Shown here piece by piece: positions 35,484 through 44,443 of a stretch of 64,000 bases of DNA; the first letter of the stretch is position 1, and every line of letters starts with the position of its first letter. The position numbers were made by a program, and so were the translations under genes. The stretch lies in assembly GCF_021916785.1 (NCBI RefSeq), contig NZ_JAKCFC010000002.1, forward strand, positions 310,001 to 374,000. Direction: 5' to 3'. Below the pieces are notes generated by a model that was not told where the DNA came from, ran no database searches, and saw only the letters and a list, made by a program, of their open reading frames with translations. This DNA comes from Mycolicibacterium lacusdiani. Lineage in GTDB: Bacteria > Actinomycetota > Actinomycetes > Mycobacteriales > Mycobacteriaceae.

Positions 35484-36983
35484 TCAGCCCGGGTGGGCCA
35501 ACGCCGACGATGCCCGTGCGGCCGCGAGGTCGCGGAGTCGCGTCTTCGCGATCTTGCCGCTGGCGTTCAGCGGCATGCCGTCGAGGACGACGACCTGTTT
35601 CGGCACCATGTGCTTGGGCAGGGACCGGCGGCAGGCGGCGGCCACGGCGTCGGTGGTGATCGCACTGTCGGGTGCGACGGTCACGAAGAGCACGATCGCC
35701 TCTCCTGCAACGTCATCTGGGACTCCGATGGCGGCTGCCGACACCAGTTGCGGCATTCGCAGGGCCGCAGCCTCGACCTCTTGGCTCGAGACGCGGTAGC
35801 CCCAGGACTTGATGAAGTCGTCCCGCCGGTCGACGATGAAGACGTAACCGTCCTCGTCGACCACGGCCACGTCGCCGGTTCGGAGGCCGTGCGGGGTGAA
35901 TTTGTCCGACGTTCCCTCCGGCTCCCCGTAGTAGCCGGGTGAGATGCTGGGCCCGCGGGCGTAGATCTCACCCTTGCCGCCTGCGGGCACGGGTTCGAGA
36001 TCGTGACCGAGGACGCGCAGTTCGACACCCGGTATGCCCTTCCCGATGGACCCGAGCTTCTCGGTGAGCATCGCCGGGGGTAGGTACGACAGGCGTGCGG
36101 TCGCCTCCGTCTGCCCGTACATGACGAACAGCGCGGCGTGCGGTTTGGCGGCGAGTAGTTCTTCGATCATCACCGGAGGCAGCTTGCCGCCGGCCTGCTG
36201 GATGATCCGCAGCGACGGCGTGGCTCGCTGCGCGAAGCTGGTGGCGCGCAACATGAGTTGGAAGGACGAGGGCACTCCGGCGAACACAGTGCACTCCTGC
36301 TCCTCCAGCAGCTTCGCGGTGGTCTCGGGGAACGCGAACGAGTTGCACAGCACGAGGGTCGCTCCCACGCGCAGATGCGTGTGGAGCAGCGAAGCGCCAT
36401 AGCAGTAGAAGAACGGCAGGATCACCAGCGCCCTGTCCGTACGCTCCAAGCCCAGGTAGCTGATGATCGACTCGGTATTGGCCGCGATGTTCCGGTGCGT
36501 CACGCGGACTGCCTTCGGGGCGCCCGTGGTACCGGAGGTGAACAGCAGGACTGCGTCCGAACCAGCTTCCGTCGTGGTCTCCGGCCAGTACGGATCCTGG
36601 CCGGAATCAAGAACGTCGTCGGTGATCACGGTGACGAAGTCCGCGGCGGCGGGGTCGTGCCTCAGGTGCCGCCGGTCGACCAGGGCCGCCGAGCAGTCGA
36701 CGGCGGAGATGCTGCGGCGGACGTCGGCCGACGTGCCCTTGTCCGACAGCGGTACCGCCACCATGCCGAGCTTCATGATCGCGAGGTACGACGCCACCCA
36801 GAAGAAGGAATTCGGACCGAGTATCGCGATCCGGGACCCGGGCGCCAACTGCAATGCCGACACCGAACCTGCCACGGTCGCTGCAGCCGCGCGCAACTCG
36901 GCATACGTGTGGTGCCGCTGTCCGTCGACGATCGCGACGTCATCGGCGGCGCCGGTGTTCGACAGGAAATCGCAGATGTTCAC
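35484..36983 (-). CDS. AMP-dependent acyl/aminoacyl ligase
   Basis: The 499-residue protein has the full adenylating-enzyme set: LLFTSGTTGAPKAV, VMYGQTEATARLSYL, GLRTGDVAVVDEDGYVFIVDR, SWGYRVSSQEVE and the catalytic lysine in MPLNASGKIAK. Its start NICDFLSNTG follows GTG 36983 with an ideal AGGAGG site; the longer upstream frame is discarded. It activates a carboxylic acid and probably loads it onto CoA or a carrier protein. With AcpS and carrier-like genes just downstream it recalls DltA with DltC. The substrate cannot be read. It overlaps the GT2 stop by 4 bp. Confidence 0.87.
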   Translation of the reverse strand: MNICDFLSNTGAADDVAIVDGQRHHTYAELRAAAATVAGSVSALQLAPGSRIAILGPNSFFWVASYLAIMKLGMVAVPLSDKGTSADVRRSISAVDCSAALVDRRHLRHDPAAADFVTVITDDVLDSGQDPYWPETTTEAGSDAVLLFTSGTTGAPKAVRVTHRNIAANTESIISYLGLERTDRALVILPFFYCYGASLLHTHLRVGATLVLCNSFAFPETTAKLLEEQECTVFAGVPSSFQLMLRATSFAQRATPSLRIIQQAGGKLPPVMIEELLAAKPHAALFVMYGQTEATARLSYLPPAMLTEKLGSIGKGIPGVELRVLGHDLEPVPAGGKGEIYARGPSISPGYYGEPEGTSDKFTPHGLRTGDVAVVDEDGYVFIVDRRDDFIKSWGYRVSSQEVEAAALRMPQLVSAAAIGVPDDVAGEAIVLFVTVAPDSAITTDAVAAACRRSLPKHMVPKQVVVLDGMPLNASGKIAKTRLRDLAAARASSALAHPG

Positions 36984-37813
36984 TGTTCCTCCTGCGCAGG
37001 CGCGGTGAGAGCCGTCTGACGCGCGCCGGCCCGCGCATCGTCGGCCCAGTCGGTGAAGTAGCTGTCGGGATTGATCGCATAGCGGACGGTGACCTTCGGC
37101 ACGTGCTCGATCCGGCCCCGCCGGCTGAGCTGCCACACGTACTCCCAGTCCTCCTTCGGCAGCGTCGCCTTGGTCCGGGGCAGCAGGCTGAAGCCGCGGT
37201 TGCATGACCGCCGCACCACGACGCTGTTGACGTCGATGTAGGGGTCCCACCGAAGCCTGCGCCGATCGAATGGGGAGCCGAGCACGTCGAGTTCCGTTCC
37301 GTCTGGCCGCATCCGCGACACCGAGGTGTAGACGGCGGACAAGCCGGGGTCGGCGTCCAGGGCCGACACCGCCGTGGCGACGTGTTCGGGAGTCCAGACA
37401 TTGTCGTCATCCAGGAAGGCGACGAACTCCGAGTCGCTGAGGTCGATGCCGATGTTGCGCACCAGCCCCGGCGTCGCCGAGTTGCGGCAGAGCGAGACCG
37501 CGAGAAGCCTCGGGTCGGTGGGCAGCTCCGGCAGTCCGGCGCCGTCGTCGACCACCACGACGGCCAAATTCCGAAATGACTGAGCGAGTGCGGTTTCGAC
37601 CGCACGCACCAGGCCTTCGGGACGGTTGCAGGTGGGGACCACCACGACGACCCGGGCCCGCGGACAGCCGCTCGTCAGCGTCGCACGCAGTCGGATCAAC
37701 TCGCGCGCGTGGAACAGCCGGTTCTCCTTGATCGAGTTGCGTCCCACGAATCGGTTGCGCTGTTCGTAGACCAGGCATCGCCACGGTCGCAGCATGCGCT
37801 TCGGTGTGTTCAC
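36980..37813 (-). CDS. GT2-family glycosyltransferase
   Basis: The 277-residue GT-A protein has VVVVVPTCNRPEGLVRAVET, LAVVVVDDGAG and FVAFLDDDNVW (DDD nucleotide-sugar/metal site). LPKEDWEYVWQLSRRG holds the ED pair typical of the catalytic base region. It is a cytoplasmic inverting transferase with unknown sugar. The gene lies 6 bp after the acetyltransferase gene and its stop overlaps the AMP-ligase start, so it is embedded in the decoration operon. Confidence 0.86.
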   Translation of the reverse strand: MNTPKRMLRPWRCLVYEQRNRFVGRNSIKENRLFHARELIRLRATLTSGCPRARVVVVVPTCNRPEGLVRAVETALAQSFRNLAVVVVDDGAGLPELPTDPRLLAVSLCRNSATPGLVRNIGIDLSDSEFVAFLDDDNVWTPEHVATAVSALDADPGLSAVYTSVSRMRPDGTELDVLGSPFDRRRLRWDPYIDVNSVVVRRSCNRGFSLLPRTKATLPKEDWEYVWQLSRRGRIEHVPKVTVRYAINPDSYFTDWADDARAGARQTALTAPAQEEQ

Positions 37814-37819
37814 GGCGAG

Positions 37820-38509
37820 CTAGCCTCCGAGGTAGTTCTGGAACTCGGGCAGCCTGTGGGTGAGGTCCTCGAGGTCCTGATCCCACCACCGCTCCTCCAG
37901 TAGGGCGGTGATCGTCTCGTCGGAGAACCGCTTCTTGACCAGCCGGGCGGGATTGCCCAGCACCACGCCGTAGTCGGGAACGTCCTTGCTCACGACCGCG
38001 CCGGCACCGATGACGGCGCCGTGTCCGACACGGGTCACCTCGGGCAGGATCACCGCGTTCGCACCGATCCACACGTCGTTGCCGATCTCGAGTGCGTTCA
38101 GCTCGTCACCGATCCAGTCATCGCACAACCCGAACATGGGGTTGTGGAACACGGCGTTCGTGGACTTCAAGCCGAGGGGGTGGTTGCCGTTGATGATGCG
38201 AACGCCGGCGGCGATCGAGCAGTAGCGGCCGATCTTCGTCTTGGGATCCACGACCCACGGCGTGAAGCACGCACCGATGGTGTACATCCCGATCTCGACC
38301 CCCCAGTACTTGGCGAAGATCGTGCGGATCGTGGGGGACTTGTAGTCATCACCCTCGAGGCGGCGCAGCACCCACAGCACGACCGGCCGTAGCCGCCGGA
38401 TGGCGTAGAGCCGGACGAGAGCGTCCGTGATCGCCGTCCGCCTCTGCGCTCCCGCATCGGGCGGGGAGGGGGTGGCGGTGGCCGGCCGTGTCGCCGTCGT
38501 CTCGGTCAT
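37820..38509 (-). CDS. Left-handed beta-helix acetyltransferase (CatB/Xat-like)
   Basis: The 229-residue protein has hexapeptide repeats ([59 protein letters not shown]) and the His in NGNHPL typical of xenobiotic or sugar O-acetyltransferases. It likely acetylates a sugar hydroxyl, or an amino sugar, using acetyl-CoA. ATG 38509 is chosen because it overlaps the VOC stop (ATGA). The C-terminal helix ends in WWDQDLED and HRLPEFQ. Confidence 0.85.
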   Translation of the reverse strand: MTETTATRPATATPSPPDAGAQRRTAITDALVRLYAIRRLRPVVLWVLRRLEGDDYKSPTIRTIFAKYWGVEIGMYTIGACFTPWVVDPKTKIGRYCSIAAGVRIINGNHPLGLKSTNAVFHNPMFGLCDDWIGDELNALEIGNDVWIGANAVILPEVTRVGHGAVIGAGAVVSKDVPDYGVVLGNPARLVKKRFSDETITALLEERWWDQDLEDLTHRLPEFQNYLGG

Positions 38510-38919
38510 AGGAGTCCTGCTCGTTCGTCGGTGTCGATCAGTTCGATGTGCAAGCCGTACTTCGCTCGCAAGAAGGCGATTTCGTGATCGTTGAAGGCCT
38601 CGCCGGGTTGGGGTGGAACCAGCACGCGCAGCCCCTTGTCGCGCAATCCGGTGATCCCGGTGTCCACGTCGTCGCACTTGAAGCACAGATGGTGGAAGCC
38701 GCCACCGCGTTCGACCGACTTCTGGAGTGCGAGGTTGTCGTCCAACGGTTCGATCAACTTCACCGGCAAGCTACCCAGCTTGTCGAGGAAGACGACCCTG
38801 ACCCGCTGGCGCGAATTGGTGACGACCTCCGTGCGACGTCGATAGCCGAAGGCATTCTCCCAGTGCGCAATGCCGTCAGCCAGGTCGCGAACGGCGAAGC
38901 AGATGTGGTCAATCACCAC
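38506..38919 (-). CDS. VOC (glyoxalase/epimerase-like) protein
   Basis: The 137-residue protein has two beta-alpha-beta-beta-beta modules and the metal ligands of the methylmalonyl-CoA-epimerase-like group: His in IDHICFAV, Glu in KLIEPL, His in FHHLCFKC and Glu in HIELID. It may epimerise or rearrange a CoA- or carrier-bound acid made for the decoration pathway. GTG 38919 is chosen over a longer frame to 38952, because GGGGAGGAG lies 7 bases upstream. It heads block D. Confidence 0.8.
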   Translation of the reverse strand: MVIDHICFAVRDLADGIAHWENAFGYRRRTEVVTNSRQRVRVVFLDKLGSLPVKLIEPLDDNLALQKSVERGGGFHHLCFKCDDVDTGITGLRDKGLRVLVPPQPGEAFNDHEIAFLRAKYGLHIELIDTDERAGLL

Positions 38920-38999
38920 GAGACGACTCCTCCCCGGACGCGGTGTCGCCACGGATCGTCGTGCGTGACACCACCCACGGCGGTGGATACGCTGCTGTG

Positions 39000-39455
39000 G
39001 TGATACCGGAACGAATTTGGTTGACCAGCATCCGACTTCACCGCCGCGGCCTGCGCCGCTGCGCCCGGGTGCTGAAGGCGGTCAACGCCGTCGCGTTCAG
39101 CACGGCACTGCCGCCCGAGGCCGACGTCGCGGACGACGTGGTGCTCTGGCATCACGGGCTTGGGGTGGTGATCCACCCCGACACCACCATCGGCCGCGGC
39201 GTGCAGATCGCCCACGGCGTGACGGTTGCCGCAGGCGCCCCGCATGCGGGTTCCGGCATGGGCGTCGTCATCGAGGACGGCGTCACGATCGGCGCCGGCG
39301 CATGCATCATCCCGAAGGAGGGCTACGGCCTCACGCTCGGACGGGGCTGCGTCGTGGGCGCGAACGCCGTCGTTACCAAGGACGTGCCGCCGGGTGCCGT
39401 CGCGGTCGGCCCGGGCGCGGACATCCGCCAGCGGACCCCACGCACCCTGGACTGA
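39000..39455 (+). CDS. Serine-acetyltransferase-like hexapeptide protein
   Basis: The 151-residue protein has an N-terminal helix and hexapeptide repeats (VVIHPDTTIGRGVQIAHGVTV, IGAGACIIPKEGYG, VVGANAVVTKDVPPGAVAVG). It resembles the short CysE-like acetyltransferases of polysaccharide clusters. It is a lone + strand gene between divergent and convergent neighbours. The frame runs back to 38943; GTG 39000 (or 38997) fits the family start and a GGTGG upstream. The acceptor is unknown; a sugar is more likely than serine here. Confidence 0.78.
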   Translation: MIPERIWLTSIRLHRRGLRRCARVLKAVNAVAFSTALPPEADVADDVVLWHHGLGVVIHPDTTIGRGVQIAHGVTVAAGAPHAGSGMGVVIEDGVTIGAGACIIPKEGYGLTLGRGCVVGANAVVTKDVPPGAVAVGPGADIRQRTPRTLD

Positions 39456-39552
39456 AGCGCGGTACCGACGTTCGATCGGCGCATCGGCCCCCCGGCCAAC
39501 ATCGATCTCTCTGCCTGACAACGTAATCCCCCCGGATCGACGTTGGCCGGAT

Positions 39553-39819
39553 CTACGCCGTCTCGAGCACGTGCTGCTTCTCGAGCACGAAGCGCGTCAT
39601 CCGCGCGATCGTGTCGAGGTTCTCTGGAACCGTCTCGGTCTCGGACACCTCGATGCCGAACTGGGACTCGAGGAATTCGATGAGTTCGAGAATTCCGGTC
39701 GAGTCCACGACACCGCCTTCGACCAGTGATTCGTCGACTGCCGGCGTTCGCGATACATCGCCGAACAGGTAGTTGTCCACGATGAAACCGGTCAGTTCCG
39801 AGCGGATTCGAGCATCCAT
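39553..39819 (-). CDS. Acyl carrier protein with intact phosphopantetheine site
   Basis: The 88-residue protein has the motif VVDSTGILELIEFLESQFGI: Ser40 in Asp-Ser-Thr-Gly is the expected attachment site. Predicted four-helix ACP fold and acidic character fit. It is a single gene with its own promoter, separated from the AMP ligase and AcpS by the 38.9 kb divergence point. It is probably the real substrate of that AcpS, because the carrier-like protein at 33.9 kb lacks the serine. An ACTAGT palindrome lies 75 bp upstream of the start. Confidence 0.85.
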   Translation of the reverse strand: MDARIRSELTGFIVDNYLFGDVSRTPAVDESLVEGGVVDSTGILELIEFLESQFGIEVSETETVPENLDTIARMTRFVLEKQHVLETA

Positions 39820-39893
39820 TCATTTCCCCCTGTACTCGAGTGCCGCATGGCCACGGCACGCGACGAGCTTAACATCTGGCGAACTAGGCAAAA

Positions 39894-39905
39894 GGAACTA
39901 GTTCC
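39894..39905. promoter_or_regulatory. GGAACTAGTTCC palindrome in a divergent promoter region
   Basis: This perfect 12-bp palindrome lies between the acyl carrier protein gene (-) and the GT-C gene (+). A half-copy, GAACTAGGC, precedes it at 39881. The core GAACTAGTTC recurs exactly at 49704-49713. The surrounding 250 bp is AT-richer than the genes and holds nothing else I can name. Operator function is inferred from symmetry, recurrence and position. Confidence 0.5.
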
Positions 39906-40072
39906 ATCGTAAAAGCGCTCAGAAACGCATGGGGACAACGTAATACGTGCGCGCGCATTTCGCATTTTCTAGCTTCCCAAGCGCTACAGGCAAACGTCGA
40001 ATAGTCCTTCGACCGGTAGGCAGAACGCCGTTTGGTCGTTATCGTGAGGCGGTGGCAGTCGGGGGTCTGGCA

Positions 40073-41296
40073 ATGCGGGGTGAGGTAGCCGTGCGAAATC
40101 GCGCGCGCACCTACTGGATGGTGGGAGCGACGGTCTCCGCCACCCATCTGATCGTCGCAGCCGTGCTGAGTCGCTCGGTGGGGGCGTTGTACGAGGACGG
40201 CGGTCACTTTCATGTTCTCGCCGCCGGGCTGGCGAGCGATCTCGACTTCGGCCCGCCGCACTTCGAGGCGGCGCGTCCGCCTGGCTGGCCCATGCTCCTG
40301 GCGATCCCGTACCGAATCTTCGGTCCACACCCCAACGTGGGGCTCGTCCTCACCGCCGTCCTGGCGGGTCTGACCGCCGTCGCGCTGATGTGCCTCGGCG
40401 AGCGCCTCGGCATGACGCCGAGGCAGGCGACGCTCGCGGGTCTCGCGTACGGGTTGTTCCCCTGGGTGCTGATCATCGGTGCGTCGCTGTACGCAGAGAG
40501 CCTCTTCAACCTGCTGACGGTCGTCCTCTGCTACCTGGTCGTCGAACTGCGCGAGAGACGGCAGGTGGCGTGGTGGTGGCTCGCGGCGGGGCTGCTGGCG
40601 GGGTACGCCACACTCGTGCGGCCGGTCATGGCGTTCTGGCTGCCCGCGTTGGTGCTGTTCGCCCTCGGCCGCCGACTCGATTGGCGCGCGGCCACCGGAG
40701 CGGTGGTGGGGCTGGCGATAATCCTTGGCGCCTGGTCGTGGCGGAACTACGAACGACTGGACGCATTCGTTCCGCTGACCACTGCCGGGGGAGTGACGAT
40801 CGCGCTGGCCAACAACGACCTGGCGGATTCCGCACAGGCGAACGAGGGATTGCCGGTCCCGCCGGTCGACGAAGTCGAGAATGACCGCTTCCTGCGCGAC
40901 TTCGCCGTCGCGTGGATCCGCGAGAATCCCGCGGAGTTCGCCGAGCGGGTACCCGAACGGCTGGTCCGAACGTTCGACCCGGTCACGCGGCTCAACCGCG
41001 GCGTGTTCTTGGACCCCGCTCCGAGATGGACGGTTCGAGTCGGGTGGATCGCTGCGCTCTTGCTCGTCGCAGTGGGACTGTTCCGGCGCCACCGCGGCCC
41101 GTGGCTGGTTCCCCTCAGTTTCGCGGTGCTCCTGACGGTGCAGGTCATGGTGTTCGGCGGCGGGTTCCGCTTCCTCGTACCTGCCCTGCCGTTCCTCGCG
41201 CTGTGGGCGATCGTCGGCGCAGCGTGGGTGAAGGACACGGTGTGGCCGAGAAGCAGGGCGGGGTCGAACGATACTGCGAAGGAGCCGGTCTCGTGA
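40073..41296 (+). CDS. GT-C membrane glycosyltransferase (PMT/ArnT-like)
   Basis: The protein of about 407 residues has 10 or so membrane helices. The first loop carries YEDGGHFHVLAAGLA followed by ARPPGWPMLLAIPY, the acidic/aromatic pattern of the GT39/ArnT-like group, and the next loops contain SLYAESLFNL. Such enzymes transfer sugars from polyprenyl-phosphate donors outside the membrane. The frame opens at 39947, but that would run through the operator-like region. ATG 40073, after GGGGG, is preferred; GTG 40090 is also possible. The stop overlaps the next GTG by 4 bp. Confidence 0.78.
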   Translation: MRGEVAVRNRARTYWMVGATVSATHLIVAAVLSRSVGALYEDGGHFHVLAAGLASDLDFGPPHFEAARPPGWPMLLAIPYRIFGPHPNVGLVLTAVLAGLTAVALMCLGERLGMTPRQATLAGLAYGLFPWVLIIGASLYAESLFNLLTVVLCYLVVELRERRQVAWWWLAAGLLAGYATLVRPVMAFWLPALVLFALGRRLDWRAATGAVVGLAIILGAWSWRNYERLDAFVPLTTAGGVTIALANNDLADSAQANEGLPVPPVDEVENDRFLRDFAVAWIRENPAEFAERVPERLVRTFDPVTRLNRGVFLDPAPRWTVRVGWIAALLLVAVGLFRRHRGPWLVPLSFAVLLTVQVMVFGGGFRFLVPALPFLALWAIVGAAWVKDTVWPRSRAGSNDTAKEPVS

Positions 41297-42264
41297 CCTC
41301 ACTCGGAACCGACGTGGCGGACGGTAGATTCTTGGCCGCCGGTGAACACGCGGATGCATCGATCATCGTCGTGACCTACAACAGCGCAGCCGACATCGGT
41401 CTATTGCTCGACGACCTGCGGGCCTCGGCTCGCTCGCACGCCTTGCGCGTCCTGGTGGTGGACAACCAGTCGTCCGACGGGACCGTCGAAGTCGTTGCGA
41501 CGTACCCGGACGCGTTGCTCATCGAGTCAGGCGGCAATCTGGGCTACGCCGGCGGCATCAATCGCGCGCTGCCGCACACCGGATCGTGCGGATCGGTGTT
41601 GATCCTGAATCCGGATCTGCGAGTCAGACCGGAGGCCATTGGTCGGATGCTCGAGACACTCGCATCCGACGATCGAGTGGGCGTGGTCGTGCCACGCATA
41701 CTCGATCATGACGGGCAGACCTATCCGTCCCTGCGCTTCGAGCCATCCACGATGGGCGTCGTCGGCGACTCGCTCTTCGGCCGAACGCTCTGGCGAGGCC
41801 GGCCGTGCCGCCTGTCCGAATTCGACTACCGCAGCGACAGTTACCGAGACGCCCACGACGTCGACTGGGCCACCGGCGCGGCGATGCTCATCAGGGGTGA
41901 GGTTGCGCGTCGTCTGGGCGACTGGGACGAACGGTTCTTCCTCTACTCCGAGGAGATCGAGTACTTCCGGCGGGTACGCGACAGCGGCTGCGTGGCGCGC
42001 TACGAGCCCACCGCGGTCGTCGAGCACCGACTGGGCGGATCGGGTACCTCGCCCGCACTCGCCGCGCTCATGGCGGTCAACCGGATCCGCTACGTCGAGA
42101 TGCACCACGGGCGGACGTATTCCGTGATGTTCCGTGCTGCCGTGGCGCTCGGCGAAGTGCTGCGATCGTATGATCGGACGCACCGCCGCACACTCGCGGT
42201 GGTACTGAGCCGGCGGAAGTGGTCGGGGTTGCCGAAGGCAACGAAGATAGCGGCGCCGCTGTGA
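41293..42264 (+). CDS. GT2 glycosyltransferase, rhamnosyltransferase (WbbL)-like
   Basis: The 323-residue protein has ASIIVVTYNSAADIGLLLDDL, VLVVDNQSSDGT, GNLGYAGGINRAL and VLILNPDLRV (Asn-Pro-Asp metal site). WATGAAMLIR and DERFFLYSEEIEYF are the acceptor and catalytic-base regions of the WbbL-like dTDP-rhamnose group. Rhamnose is a plausible sugar; dTDP-rhamnose genes are not in this window, but mycobacteria make it for the cell wall. The start overlaps the GT-C stop, and the stop overlaps the next GTG. Confidence 0.85.
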   Translation: MTSLGTDVADGRFLAAGEHADASIIVVTYNSAADIGLLLDDLRASARSHALRVLVVDNQSSDGTVEVVATYPDALLIESGGNLGYAGGINRALPHTGSCGSVLILNPDLRVRPEAIGRMLETLASDDRVGVVVPRILDHDGQTYPSLRFEPSTMGVVGDSLFGRTLWRGRPCRLSEFDYRSDSYRDAHDVDWATGAAMLIRGEVARRLGDWDERFFLYSEEIEYFRRVRDSGCVARYEPTAVVEHRLGGSGTSPALAALMAVNRIRYVEMHHGRTYSVMFRAAVALGEVLRSYDRTHRRTLAVVLSRRKWSGLPKATKIAAPL

Positions 42265-43109
42265 GTTTCGTCGGCATGAACCGTGGTGCGGTGATCGTGC
42301 CCGCATACGACGAGGCGATGGTGATCGAACGCACCCTCAACCCGCTGAGTCAGCTGGCGGTGGAGGGATCCATCGAACTCATCGTGGTGTGCAACGGATG
42401 CACCGACGACACCGCGCAGCGAGCGCGAGGCATCCCGGGCGCCGTGGTACTCGAAACGGACGTCGGCTCGAAGACGTTCGCACTCAACACCGGTGACGAG
42501 GCCGCCACCTCCTGGCCGCGGCTCTACCTCGATGCCGACATCGAGATCACGCCGACGGCCGTGCTGGCCGTGCTCGACGCACTACGGCGCGGTGACGTGC
42601 TCGCGGCCCGTCCTGCGTTCCGGTACGGCACGCAGGGGGCGACCGCACTGGTCCGCGCGTACTACCGTGCGCGCGCGCGGATGACCGCCGAGCGCGATGC
42701 GTTGTGGTGGGCTGGGGTGTACGCCCTCACCGAGGCGGGACACCGACGCTTCGGCCGGTTCCCCGACATCACTGGCGACGACAAGTTCGTGGACAGCCAG
42801 TTCGAGACCGACGAGAAGATGGTCGTGTCGACGGAACCCTCGATCTGGGTCACACCGACGAACGTCCGCGGCCTGCTCACCGTCCTCGGCCGCCACAACA
42901 GGGGCAACGTCGAGTTGGCGGCACTCGATCCGCTCGGCGCGCCGAGGACGGCCGGCACCACCGCTCGCGCCGTGTTGCGCACCGCCAGGGGTCCGCGATC
43001 GGCGGCCGACGCCGCGGTCTATCTCGCCGTGGCACTGCTGGTTCGGTGGCGCGCCGCCCGCCCCGCCACGAGCTGGGAGCGCGACGTCACCAGCCGGTCG
43101 AGGAGGTGA
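42261..43109 (+). CDS. GT2-family glycosyltransferase
   Basis: The 282-residue protein has AVIVPAYDEAMVIERTLNPL, LIVVCNGCTDDT, PRLYLDADIEI (DAD site) and GDDKFVDSQF. It is a cytoplasmic-face inverting transferase. GTG 42261 overlaps the preceding stop (GTGA); a longer frame from 42219 is not needed. The last 30 codons overlap the 3' end of the convergent polymerase gene by 91 bp and encode a basic tail. Confidence 0.84.
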   Translation: MSFVGMNRGAVIVPAYDEAMVIERTLNPLSQLAVEGSIELIVVCNGCTDDTAQRARGIPGAVVLETDVGSKTFALNTGDEAATSWPRLYLDADIEITPTAVLAVLDALRRGDVLAARPAFRYGTQGATALVRAYYRARARMTAERDALWWAGVYALTEAGHRRFGRFPDITGDDKFVDSQFETDEKMVVSTEPSIWVTPTNVRGLLTVLGRHNRGNVELAALDPLGAPRTAGTTARAVLRTARGPRSAADAAVYLAVALLVRWRAARPATSWERDVTSRSRR

Positions 43110-44443
43110 CGGCCGCGTCGCCGCTCCGGCGCGGCGACGTCGAAGCCCGACCACAGCAGGCCGAACAGGACGAAGAAGACGAGCGCCGCCTGCTCGAACG
43201 AGAACAGGTCGAAGGTGAAGCTCGACGCGATGATCCCGACGGTCATCGCGGCCAAGACATAGGTCTGCTCCCGCTCCCTCGGTGACGTGACACCACGCAT
43301 GGAAGCCGACATGCCGAAGAGCGCGCCGATCATCACAGCGGTCATCGCGATCAACCCGATCACGCCGCCCTGGACGACCGCCTGCAGCCACTCGTTGTCG
43401 AGATAGCCGAATTCGGTGGGCGGTGCGCCGCCGAGACCCAGCCCGAAGATCGGATGTTCGCTGAGTGTCTCCGAGACCTTGGCGTAGTCCTCGAGCCTGC
43501 CCGAGACGCTCTCGTCCTCTGCAGAGCCCGTGAACGTGCGCCACAGCGCGTCGGCGACCTCCGGGAATGCCGCCACGTATCCGGTGATCGCGGCGGCGAT
43601 CGCGACCGACGACACGGCGATCGGGCGAAGCTTGAACGCGAACACGTATATGGCCAATGCGACCAGCAGCGAGATGATCCCGGATCTCGAGACCGAGGCC
43701 GGTAGCGCGAGCGCCGCGATGACGCACGCGGCGCCGGACAGCCATCGAACCCGACGACGCGTCGCGTGGCGGGCGAAGTAGATGGTCAGCGGAATGGTCA
43801 CCGCCGCCAACACCGAGAACTCGATGGCGTGCTGAGACGTACTTCTAACGCGGGTGACCCCCATCCGTTCGCTCAAGGCAAGGTCTTCGGTGTTGAGGAC
43901 GAACCCCGGCGGTTGGAAGAAGTAGCGCAGGTCGATGGAACTCACGCTCTGCAGCAGTCCGACGAGACACGCGAACGTCAGCCCTGCCGCCAGCCACCCG
44001 AGCAGGACGTCGCGTTGCCGCGCGGACCGAACGCTCACCAACACGTACAACCCCGCGGCGACGTGACCCGCCAGCGCGAGCAGTGCGCGGGTCCGGTTGG
44101 AAGCGGTCGTGAAGTCGTCGTGCGCGGTCATGCCCATGCCGGAGACGATCAGCCACATGGCGAGGTAGGCCAGCAGTATCACGACCCCCGGGTTGAGGGT
44201 GCGGCCGCCGCCCGATCTGCGCCGAGTCAGGAAGCCGAGTAGCAGGAGCCCGAACATGATCAGCGTGATGATCCGGACGGGGCTTCCATTGCCCTTCAAC
44301 GCGCCCGGCAGCACCACGTACACCGGAAGTGCCGGAATGACGAAGCACAGCAGTCGCAGCATCCATGGCGGTGGCGGGTCGGCGGGTGCCGGGTCCGCGC
44401 TGACGGCGCCAACCGGTGGCGCGTCCTGGTCGGCGATGGTCAC
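43019..44443 (-). CDS. O-antigen polymerase/ligase-like membrane protein (2 of 3)
   Basis: The 474-residue protein has about 11 helices and the Wzy_C signature loop SEHPIFGLGLGGAPP...EWLQAVVQGGVIGL. It should polymerise exported repeat units at the outer membrane face. ATG 44443 overlaps the stop of the adjacent chain-length protein (ATGA), as in block B, reinforcing a polymerase/length-control pair. The C-terminal 40 residues are Arg-rich and overlap the convergent GT2 gene by 91 bp. Confidence 0.83.
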   Translation of the reverse strand: MTIADQDAPPVGAVSADPAPADPPPPWMLRLLCFVIPALPVYVVLPGALKGNGSPVRIITLIMFGLLLLGFLTRRRSGGGRTLNPGVVILLAYLAMWLIVSGMGMTAHDDFTTASNRTRALLALAGHVAAGLYVLVSVRSARQRDVLLGWLAAGLTFACLVGLLQSVSSIDLRYFFQPPGFVLNTEDLALSERMGVTRVRSTSQHAIEFSVLAAVTIPLTIYFARHATRRRVRWLSGAACVIAALALPASVSRSGIISLLVALAIYVFAFKLRPIAVSSVAIAAAITGYVAAFPEVADALWRTFTGSAEDESVSGRLEDYAKVSETLSEHPIFGLGLGGAPPTEFGYLDNEWLQAVVQGGVIGLIAMTAVMIGALFGMSASMRGVTSPREREQTYVLAAMTVGIIASSFTFDLFSFEQAALVFFVLFGLLWSGFDVAAPERRRGRHLLDRLVTSRSQLVAGRAARHRTSSATAR

